Part shown: in pieces, positions 1-5,981 of the stretch
Position numbering within the stretch: position 1 is the first letter of the stretch
How the letters are laid out: every line of letters starts with the position of its first letter
Assembly: GCA_023422975.1 (NCBI GenBank)
Contig: JAFAGF010000216.1
Span: 1 to 5,981, forward strand
Source: Pseudomonadota bacterium
GTDB taxonomy: Bacteria > Pseudomonadota > Gammaproteobacteria > Burkholderiales > Burkholderiaceae_C
Reading direction: 5' to 3'
DNA length: 5,981 nt
Made by a program: the position numbers and the translations under genes
Notes under the pieces: generated by a model
What the model saw: only the letters and a program-made list of their open reading frames with translations
The model's database searches: none
What the model was told of the DNA's origin: nothing

Positions 1-227
1 TCTTGCGTGCGGTGGCTCTGGGCTTTGATGACGACAACGCCCTCTTGCGTCAGGCGCTGGTCAGACACGGACAGCAACCGCTCTTTCAGTTCATCGGGCA
101 AAGAAGATGCCCGCACATCAAAGCGCAGATGCACGGCGCTGGAGACTTTGTTGACGTTTTGCCCACCTGCCCCTTGGGCGCGCACTGCCGTCCACGTCAC
201 CTCGTCGGGCTCCAGCTTCCAGCGCAT
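1..227 (-). CDS. arfB: ArfB (YaeJ) peptidyl-tRNA hydrolase, ribosome rescue factor; 5' part only
   Basis: N-terminal 75 residues of alternative ribosome-rescue factor B; the rest lies beyond the left edge. ArfB enters ribosomes stalled on mRNAs without a stop codon and hydrolyses the peptidyl-tRNA with its GGQ loop, a release-factor-like domain that does not read codons. Seen here: [12 protein letters not shown] with the catalytic GGQ at residues 21-23, then the family-typical [12 protein letters not shown] and [12 protein letters not shown] blocks, nearly matching E. coli YaeJ as I recall it. The basic C-terminal tail that probes the mRNA channel is outside the window, so completeness cannot be judged. 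Start: ATG at 227-225; an in-frame TAA (the stop of the upstream hydrolase) lies two codons before it, so no longer start exists. There is no clear Shine-Dalgarno, and the 6-nt gap suggests translational coupling to the hydrolase. The N-terminus is about five residues shorter than E. coli YaeJ. Confidence 0.94.
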   Translation of the reverse strand, partial: MRWKLEPDEVTWTAVRAQGAGGQNVNKVSSAVHLRFDVRASSLPDELKERLLSVSDQRLTQEGVVVIKAQSHRTQ

Positions 228-233
228 GCAGTC

Positions 234-1160
234 TTAAGCCGCCAGCAAGGGCAGCAAGGCGGCGTGAAACGCCTCGGGGGCTTCGTACTGCACCCAGTGG
301 CCTGCACCGGCTATGCGCTGCATGCCTTGCCAATCGCGGACATGGGTGGCCATCAAACGCTCAACCTCATCCAAAGTCCCTGGGTACAGGGCATCACACG
401 CGCCATAAATGGCAGCCACTGGGCATTCCACCTGCGCCAGCGCGCGCACCAGCACATCGGTGCTAGAGATACGACGGCGCGGCAACTGATCGCGCTGCAC
501 ATTCGCTACATGCAACGCCACGGTGTTGCGGTCAATCACCGTGCGGTCGTGCAGCATCAGCTCGCCCAGATTGAACACATGGTTGCGCAACTGTTCACGC
601 GGATCGGCCAGATGGCGCCATCCTTTGAGGCGAAAGGGGTGCTTGCTGGTCAAACCGATGCCCGGCGCGCCCACCACCACCAACTGCTGCACCAGGTGCG
701 GATACGCAGCGGTCAACATGCCGGCGGTCATGCCACCAAAGGAAAAGCCCACCAGCCGTACGGCCTGCAATGGGAACAGCGTTTGCAGCACGTCCGCCAA
801 GGTCGGCAGCATGCCATCGGCATCCACCACGCCCGGTGGCACATCCGAAGCACCAAAACCCGGCAGATCGATGGCCCACACATCGTTGCCCGCTTCCAGC
901 AATGGGCCAATGCTGTGCACCCAATGCGTCCAGCTGCCGCTGCCGCCGTGAAACAGCACCAGCGGTGCCAGGCCATTGGACTGCGCAGGCGCCCAGTGGT
1001 GCAGCACCGTGCTGCCACCGGCATGGGCATGGGCCACTCGCTGCGCTCTCGCTTGCCAATACAGCACTTCGCTGCTTTGCACCTGCCCTGCCGCCATCGC
1101 TGCGTCTTCTGCCGCATCGGCTGCCCACGGCAATACCTGCACTTCTACATCGTCACTCAC
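234..1160 (-). CDS. alpha/beta-fold hydrolase of unknown substrate
   Basis: A 308-residue single-domain alpha/beta hydrolase. Seen, numbering from the chosen start: oxyanion-hole HGG near residues 71-73 (LVLFHGGSGSW), the strand/loop WAIDLPGFGASD around 95-106, nucleophile elbow GFSFGG with Ser140, an acid residue at Asp256 (AIYGACDALYPG), and catalytic His288 (AGAGHWVQYEAPEAF). The complete Ser-Asp-His triad implies an active serine esterase, C-C hydrolase or peptidase-like enzyme of the MhpC/BphD/epoxide-hydrolase superfamily; the sequence does not reveal the substrate. It is probably cytoplasmic, as no signal peptide is visible. Start choice: GTG at 1160-1158 has AGGGAG 7 nt upstream. An alternative GTG at 1211 would add 17 residues and overlap the aroQ stop by 7 nt but lacks an obvious ribosome site. 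It lies between aroQ and arfB on the same strand. Family sure, function open. Confidence 0.87.
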   Translation of the reverse strand: MSDDVEVQVLPWAADAAEDAAMAAGQVQSSEVLYWQARAQRVAHAHAGGSTVLHHWAPAQSNGLAPLVLFHGGSGSWTHWVHSIGPLLEAGNDVWAIDLPGFGASDVPPGVVDADGMLPTLADVLQTLFPLQAVRLVGFSFGGMTAGMLTAAYPHLVQQLVVVGAPGIGLTSKHPFRLKGWRHLADPREQLRNHVFNLGELMLHDRTVIDRNTVALHVANVQRDQLPRRRISSTDVLVRALAQVECPVAAIYGACDALYPGTLDEVERLMATHVRDWQGMQRIAGAGHWVQYEAPEAFHAALLPLLAA

Positions 1161-1204
1161 CCGCACACTCCCTGCATCGCTCTTTGTAGATTGGGTATGG
1201 CCGA

Positions 1205-1651
1205 TCACCACTGCGCCACAGCATCCACCGCCAGCGCATACCCGGGCACGCCCAGTCCACAGACCACCGCACGCGCCACAGGCGACAGGTACGAGTGGTG
1301 GCGGAATGCCTCGCGCGCATGCACATTGCTGATGTGCAGTTCCAGCAGCGCAACGCCCGTGCCTTTGATGGCATCCATCAGGGCAATGCTGGTGTGGGTA
1401 TAAGCGCCCGCATTGAAGATCAGGCCAGCCAGCTCCCCCTTGGCATGCAACTGGCCAGCCTCATGGATCCAGTCAATCAGTTGCCCTTCATGGTTGCTCT
1501 GGTGAAAACGCAGTGCCAAACCATGGCGCGCTGCTGCCTGTGCGCACAGGGTTTGCACGTCTGCCAGTGTTTGTGCGCCGTACACCGCAGGCTCACGTGT
1601 GCCCAGCAGGTTCAGGTTCGGGCCATTCAAGACAAATACGGTTTTCGCCAT
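1205..1651 (-). CDS. aroQ: type II 3-dehydroquinate dehydratase
   Basis: Converts 3-dehydroquinate to 3-dehydroshikimate, the third step of the shikimate pathway to aromatic amino acids; type II enzymes act as cytoplasmic dodecamers through an enolate intermediate. The 148-residue length is typical. Seen: FVLNGPNLNLLG at residues 6-17, Arg19 and catalytic Tyr24 (TREPAVYG), NHEGQLIDWIHEA from 53, IFNAGAYTHTS with Asn80 and His86, ELHISN with His106, and the closing NVHAREAFRHHSY block with Arg117. These line up one for one with the known M. tuberculosis set (R19, Y24, N75, H81, H101, R112). Start: ATG 1651-1649, preceded by TAAGAG 8 nt upstream; an ATG eight codons further up lacks this and would add a non-family leader. 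An intrinsic terminator hairpin ends only about 20 nt before the start, so aroQ needs either readthrough or a promoter inside that hairpin. Confidence 0.97.
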   Translation of the reverse strand: MAKTVFVLNGPNLNLLGTREPAVYGAQTLADVQTLCAQAAARHGLALRFHQSNHEGQLIDWIHEAGQLHAKGELAGLIFNAGAYTHTSIALMDAIKGTGVALLELHISNVHAREAFRHHSYLSPVARAVVCGLGVPGYALAVDAVAQW

Positions 1652-1671
1652 TGCAGCAACTCTTAGAAACA

Positions 1672-1699
1672 ACAAGAGCCGCGATTATGCGGCTCCTGT
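1672..1699 (-). terminator. intrinsic terminator or attenuator between the exported protein gene and aroQ
   Basis: On the minus strand an 11-bp stem with one mismatch (arms 1699-1689 and 1682-1672; core GAGCCGC/GCGGCTC) closes a 6-nt loop. It is followed by TTGTTGTTTCT, a broken T-run. It lies 33 nt after the stop of the exported-protein gene and about 20 nt before aroQ. The T-run is interrupted, so termination may be partial, giving readthrough into aroQ. The loop and its edge carry CATAAT (5 of 6 to a -10 box), but no -35 sits at a suitable distance. Confidence 0.6.
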
Positions 1700-1732
1700 G
1701 CGGCAACCTCCGGTCACCCATGTTCTCAGCCA

Positions 1733-2071
1733 TCAATCGTCGTAATCGCGATAGTGGTGCTTGTAATAGCGCTTGTATTCTTTGCGATATTTTTTGTAGG
1801 CTTTTTTATGGTGATGCGGCGGCACCCAATACCCCACCGCAGCAGGTGGCGGGTAATAGGCCACCGGAGGTGGTGCCGGGTGGTAGTAATGCACACGGGG
1901 TGGGGGTGGAGGCGGTGGCATCACGTAAACCGGCGCACCCGGCACATGAATGCCCACAGAAATTCCCACATTTCCACCATGTGCACTGGCTGTTGACACT
2001 GCAGCCAACGCACCCAAGGCTGCCAGGCCATGCTTCGCCCAGTGGCGCACAGAGGTCAGGGCAAGGTTCAT
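1733..2071 (-). CDS. exported Pro/Tyr/His/Lys-rich small protein, function unknown
   Basis: A 112-residue secreted or periplasmic protein. Seen: a signal peptide with basic N-region (R9, H10, K13), hydrophobic core around residues 15-26 and AxA-type cleavage site after STASA, leaving a mature chain beginning HGGNVGISVG at about residue 31. The mature part has a run of seven prolines at 52-58, then HYYHPAPPP, YYPPP and YWVPPHHHKK segments (60-90). The C-terminal tail of Lys, Tyr, Arg and His (about 89-108) ends in acidic DYDD. It has no cysteine and no recognisable enzyme motif. Such low-complexity proteins are common in Burkholderiales envelopes; metal binding (His), wall or LPS contact (basic tail) or polyproline-mediated binding are guesses. 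Start: ATG 2071-2069 with AAAGGA about 9 nt upstream; an in-frame ATG six codons earlier lacks a ribosome site. It is transcribed divergently from glnS. Confidence 0.78.
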   Translation of the reverse strand: MNLALTSVRHWAKHGLAALGALAAVSTASAHGGNVGISVGIHVPGAPVYVMPPPPPPPRVHYYHPAPPPVAYYPPPAAVGYWVPPHHHKKAYKKYRKEYKRYYKHHYRDYDD

Positions 2072-2211
2072 GGGACGGTGTCCTTTCATCGTTGTACTTG
2101 TTGCTCTAACGTTTGAGGGTAGGCTCTGGATGGCAGGCAAAGGGTAAAAGCTTGTATCGAATGGCAGAGGTTGCAACACCCGCAGTGCCTGCCTTTTCTT
2201 GCGAGGCGGCC

Positions 2212-2217
2212 TACAAT
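2212..2217 (+). promoter_or_regulatory. candidate -10 box of the glnS promoter
   Basis: TACAAT, 5 of 6 to the sigma-70 -10 consensus, sits 9 nt before the glnS ATG. The hexamer 17 bp upstream (CTGCCT, 2189-2194) is a weak -35 match (3 of 6). Transcription from this box would begin at about 2223-2225, leaving a leader of only a few nucleotides, which fits the lack of a good Shine-Dalgarno before glnS. The position is inferred from sequence only. Confidence 0.42.
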
Positions 2218-2226
2218 TAGCGGAAT

Positions 2227-4038
<1,812 letters not shown>

Positions 4039-4063
4039 AGCACTGAGTGCCCCTCTCACTACC

Positions 4064-4089
4064 AAGGCTGCTGCAAGGTAGCCTTTTTT
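4064..4089 (+). terminator. intrinsic terminator of glnS
   Basis: An 8-bp stem AAGGCTGC/GTAGCCTT with one G-T wobble (arms 4064-4071 and 4078-4085) closes a 6-nt loop and runs into six T (4084-4089). It lies 25 nt after the glnS stop, the classic rho-independent layout, and separates glnS from the downstream gene. Confidence 0.88.
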
Positions 4090-4132
4090 GCGCCCCAAAA
4101 AAGCGCCGTCCTAGGATTTATTCATAGAGTTT

Positions 4133-4175
4133 CTTGGCACTTTGTTCTGCACTCCTTCTCTCTGCCAAGCAGGAG
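4133..4175 (+). other. inverted repeat abutting an ideal Shine-Dalgarno (possible structured leader)
   Basis: Perfect 7-bp arms CTTGGCA (4133-4139) and TGCCAAG (4163-4169) enclose 23 nt. One base after the second arm comes AGGAGG (4171-4176). The enclosed loop carries CTCCT (4152-4156), complementary to AGGAG (4171-4175), so the loop could pair with the ribosome site in an H-type pseudoknot. The elements are seen directly; folding and a regulatory role are inferred. It matches no riboswitch class that I recognise. Confidence 0.35.
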
Positions 4176-4182
4176 GACTGGC

Positions 4183-4305
4183 ATGCAAGTTTTTGTAAGA
4201 AAACAGTGGCTAGCGCTGGTGTTTACTACGCAAGCCGCTAGCAATTTTGAGAATAAAAAACAACAAACACAAACACACCGGCGCAAGCGCAAATGGCGTC
4301 CCTAA
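4183..4305 (+). CDS. possible 40-residue small protein (unconfirmed ORF)
   Basis: The short reading frame begins ATG at 4183 with a consensus AGGAGG 6 nt upstream (4171-4176), the best ribosome site in the window, and ends in TAA at 4303-4305. The predicted peptide starts MQVFVRKQWLALVFTTQAAS and ends in a strongly basic tail HRRKRKWRP. The short hydrophobic stretch (about 9-19) is marginal for a membrane helix. It lies in the glnS-DUF945 spacer, ending 56 nt before the DUF945-family start, so it could be a small protein or a leader ORF for that gene. Against it: no family is recognised, the codons are more A-rich than in neighbouring genes, and the middle of the frame overlaps the REP-like inverted repeat at 4209-4242. 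The ribosome site could be coincidental. Confidence 0.35.
   Translation: MQVFVRKQWLALVFTTQAASNFENKKQQTQTHRRKRKWRP
4209..4242. repeat. REP-like intergenic inverted repeat
   Basis: Perfect 7-bp arms GCTAGCG (4209-4215) and CGCTAGC (4236-4242) flank 20 nt; allowing one bulged G, the stem extends to 9 bp (GCTAGCG-CT with AGCCGCTAGC). An A-rich tail follows (4251-4275). Short GCTAGCGCT-type palindromes are, as I recall, abundant in Comamonadaceae intergenic DNA, so this is probably a degenerate member of such a family. The rest of the 4090-4361 spacer shows no convincing promoter to me. Confidence 0.45.
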
Positions 4306-4361
4306 AATCTTTCTGCGCAAAGCTTGGCTTTGCAACCACGCACGTTCAACAAGGGGCAATC

Positions 4362-5717
4362 ATGAAAAAACTGGCCATCGGCGTTCTCAGCGCAGGCGCA
4401 CTGGCTGTGGCTGGCGGGCTTGGCACCAGCTATTACATCGGAGGAAAAATTCAAGAAGCCCTGGAGCAAACCGCCGATGTCTGGAGCTCTGAAGATGGCT
4501 TTACCGTGCGTGTACTGGAATACGACCGTGGTTTGCTGCGCTCGCACGCGCAAACGCTGTGGTCGTTTGCCAGCGAAGAGGAAATCTACGACATCACCGT
4601 CACCCACGACATCCTGCATGGCCCCTGGCCCATGGGCAAAGCCGCCAAAGTCGTGTCCCAGTTTCTGCTGCCCGAAGACAGTGACCCACAGCTGATCGAC
4701 GCTTTGCGCGAGCGCGCGCCCCTGGAATGGGTGACGACCGCCAGCTGGTCGGGCAAAACCCAGCACACGCTGTTTTCACCGAACTTTGCCGCCAGCTTTG
4801 ACGATGGCTCTTCCCTCACCTGGGGCGGGCTGCAAGCCGACTGGACCCTGTCGCCCGAGCGCACCGACACCAGTGGCACCGTGCGCATGCCCGTCTTGCG
4901 CGTCAAAGTGGAAGATGGCAGCCGCCTGGATGTGGAAGATACCGAAATCACCTTCGACACCCATATGCCCGCAGGCTACAGCTTCTGGCTGGGCCCCACT
5001 GCACTCAAAATTGGGTTGATGGCCGTGCAAAGCACCGAGGACGAGAGCCAGTTGAAGCTCCAAGGCCTGACCTTGAACACCAGCAACTTGCTGCAAGACA
5101 AGCTGGTGCAATCGGGTCTGGATGCCCAGTTGCAGCATTTGGAAATGCCCAGCTTGCAAGCCAAGGATTTGGCACTGAGCATGCAATTCAAAAACTGGGA
5201 TGCAGACTGGGTCAATCAGCTCATGCTGTGGCTGCAGTCAGGCACGCAAACCCCAGCCATTGACTGGCAAAGCAGCCTGCCCGCATTGCTGGCCGGCAAG
5301 CCCGAGCTGGACATTTCCCGCTTGAGCATGCAAAGCGCAGATGGCCCCGTTACTTTCTCGGCACGTATCGCCTACACCGGCAGCCAGCCAGAAGCGTTTA
5401 ACCCTGCCGCCGACTTGGAAGGGCAATTGCGCACCACGCTGCCTCTGCCCACCCTGGTGCAGTTGCTAGAAACCAAAGTGCGCAACGATTACCTGGCACT
5501 GCTGGAGCAAATGAACCATGCGCTGGAAGAAGAAGAGCTGCAAGCCGCGGTCGATGACGGGGTCAGCAAACGCCTGAAAGCGCTGCTGAGCCAAGGTGCG
5601 GTGCTGCAGCAAGGCGATACCGTGGAGGCTGCGCTAGAGTTTGCACACGGAGAATTCAAACTCAACAACCGCCCACAAACCTTGCAGCAGTTGCTGGGTA
5701 TTGGCAGCGGCTTGTAA
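4362..5717 (+). CDS. DUF945 (YdgA-like) membrane-anchored protein
   Basis: A 451-residue protein of the DUF945/YdgA family, anchored in the inner membrane by an N-terminal hydrophobic segment with most of the chain in the periplasm; E. coli YdgA is about 500 residues. Molecular function is not established from sequence. Seen: MKKLAIGVLSAGALAVAGGL with a Lys-rich N-terminus and hydrophobic core 4-25 lacking a clear cleavage site, then YYIGGKIQEAL at 24-34. YDRGLLRSHAQTLW (54-67) and HDILHGPWPMG (82-92) match YdgA's YHRGVF and HGPFPL blocks. A long beta-rich middle follows. The C-terminus TVEAALEFAHGEFKLNNRP with QTLQQLLG (420-446) matches the family's closing NGQITLNG-type motif. Start: ATG 4362 with AAGGGG 5 nt upstream; an in-frame ATG at 4293 would add 23 non-family residues ahead of the anchor. 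No upstream partner gene shares its transcript except possibly the small ORF at 4183; a strong terminator follows. Confidence 0.88.
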   Translation: MKKLAIGVLSAGALAVAGGLGTSYYIGGKIQEALEQTADVWSSEDGFTVRVLEYDRGLLRSHAQTLWSFASEEEIYDITVTHDILHGPWPMGKAAKVVSQFLLPEDSDPQLIDALRERAPLEWVTTASWSGKTQHTLFSPNFAASFDDGSSLTWGGLQADWTLSPERTDTSGTVRMPVLRVKVEDGSRLDVEDTEITFDTHMPAGYSFWLGPTALKIGLMAVQSTEDESQLKLQGLTLNTSNLLQDKLVQSGLDAQLQHLEMPSLQAKDLALSMQFKNWDADWVNQLMLWLQSGTQTPAIDWQSSLPALLAGKPELDISRLSMQSADGPVTFSARIAYTGSQPEAFNPAADLEGQLRTTLPLPTLVQLLETKVRNDYLALLEQMNHALEEEELQAAVDDGVSKRLKALLSQGAVLQQGDTVEAALEFAHGEFKLNNRPQTLQQLLGIGSGL

Positions 5718-5783
5718 CCCCCCTCCCTGTCAGGCGCCGCAGTGCCCGCCATGCGGCAGCACCTGCTGCATTTGCATCCATCA

Positions 5784-5811
5784 AAAAAGGCTGCCTTGGG
5801 GCAGCCTTTTT
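5784..5811. terminator. bidirectional intrinsic terminator
   Basis: A perfect 12-bp palindromic stem, AAAAAGGCTGCC (5784-5795) and GGCAGCCTTTTT (5800-5811), closes a TTGG tetraloop. On the plus strand it gives a GC stem plus five T, 66 nt after the DUF945 stop. On the minus strand it gives a GC stem plus six T, so it can also stop transcription arriving from the gene at 5879. Confidence 0.9.
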
Positions 5812-5822
5812 ACATGCAGATT

Positions 5823-5872
5823 CATAGCAAAAATCTTTGATAACGCTGGATGTGCCAGCGTCAACAGCTATG
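5823..5872. repeat. nested inverted repeat, REP-like or second terminator for the right-hand gene
   Basis: Outer arms CATAGC (5823-5828) and GCTATG (5867-5872) enclose a perfect inner hairpin ACGCTGG (5843-5849), ATGTG loop, CCAGCGT (5855-5861). Read on the minus strand, the inner stem is followed within about 8 nt by ATTTTTG, so it could act as a weak terminator for the minus-strand gene ending at 5879. The CGCTGG core and flanking A/T runs resemble the element at 4209-4242, hinting at a shared repeat family. Confidence 0.45.
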
Positions 5873-5878
5873 CTTTTA

Positions 5879-5981
5879 TCAGGCGTACTCTTGCACGCCG
5901 TGCTTGCCATCGACCAAGCTGCCCGCCGACAGCGACATCATCAGCAGCGCAATACGCTCATGCATGATCACGGTGTGTGTA
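5879..5981 (-). CDS. C-terminal end of an unidentified minus-strand protein
   Basis: An open frame enters from the right edge and ends in TGA at 5881-5879, giving the last 33 residues, beginning THTVIMHERIALLMMSLSAG and ending DGKHGVQEYA. The codons are GC-rich like the neighbouring genes, and the hairpins just after the stop fit a real gene end. The segment looks like a partly hydrophobic helix (IALLMMSLSAG) followed by a polar tail. I do not recognise the family. The gene would converge on the DUF945 gene, with the bidirectional terminator between them. It could still be a chance open frame, since only 103 bases are visible. Confidence 0.5.
   Translation of the reverse strand, partial: THTVIMHERIALLMMSLSAGSLVDGKHGVQEYA

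Noticed and set aside
3..1403. A 466-codon plus-strand open frame across arfB, the hydrolase and aroQ
   Set aside because: It is antisense to three recognised genes, has no ribosome site and has low-complexity composition; a GC-driven shadow.
2171..2176. TTGCAA as a -35 element for the divergent genes
   Set aside because: It is 35 bp from the plus-strand TACAAT and has no suitable minus-strand -10 at 16-18 bp.
4088..4117. TTGCGC / TAGGAT as a promoter for the small ORF
   Set aside because: The -35 matches only 3 of 6 and the -10 only 4 of 6; it also overlaps the glnS terminator, so it is too weak to list.
4134..4151. Sigma-54-like TTGGCAC...CTGCA promoter
   Set aside because: The GG-to-GC gap is 11 bp, whereas sigma-54 promoters hold it at 10, and the -12 element is CTGC instead of TTGC.
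4293..4361. Longer N-terminus for the DUF945 protein starting at 4293
   Set aside because: It has no ribosome site and would place 23 polar residues before the membrane anchor; ATG 4362 has AAGGGG at good spacing and a typical MKK start.
5736..5757. GCCGCA/TGCGGC hairpin after the DUF945 gene
   Set aside because: A 6-bp stem with a 10-nt loop and no T-run, of the kind that arises by chance in GC-rich DNA; the strong terminator follows anyway.

Overview
The window is GC-rich, densely coding bacterial chromosome. It most likely comes from a betaproteobacterium of the Burkholderiales, probably Comamonadaceae. The reasons are the style of the GlnRS, the AroQ and ArfB sequences, the Pro/Tyr/His-rich exported small protein, a promoter-like CTACAAT box abutting a start codon, and hairpin repeats in the intergenic DNA. 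The taxonomic call rests on recognition, not on a search.

Left part (1-2071), all on the minus strand and so read right to left: a short exported Pro/Tyr/His/Lys-rich protein (1733-2071), a hairpin-plus-T-run terminator (1672-1699), aroQ for type II 3-dehydroquinate dehydratase (1205-1651), an alpha/beta-fold hydrolase (234-1160), and the start of arfB, the stop-codon-independent ribosome-rescue hydrolase, which runs off the left edge (1-227). aroQ, the hydrolase and arfB are closely spaced (44 nt, or a 7-nt overlap, then 6 nt) and look like one transcript. Their functions (shikimate pathway, unknown hydrolysis, ribosome rescue) are not obviously linked.

Middle (2072-4089): a 155-bp divergent intergenic region, then glnS on the plus strand (2227-4038), a complete 603-residue glutaminyl-tRNA synthetase. 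It is closed by a strong intrinsic terminator (4064-4089).

Right part (4090-5981): a 272-bp spacer precedes the DUF945/YdgA-like gene. The spacer holds an inverted repeat next to an ideal Shine-Dalgarno, a possible 40-codon small ORF, and a REP-like inverted repeat. The membrane-anchored DUF945/YdgA-like protein (4362-5717) ends before a near-perfect bidirectional terminator (5784-5811). A second nested hairpin follows (5823-5872), and then the last 33 codons of a minus-strand gene I do not recognise (5879-5981).

Most of the window is conserved housekeeping sequence, and I see no defence system, mobile element, CRISPR or tRNA. The stretches most worth a second look are the glnS-DUF945 spacer (possible small ORF with a structured leader, overlapping a repeat), the terminator wedged just ahead of aroQ, the poly-proline exported protein, and the near-leaderless arrangement at glnS.
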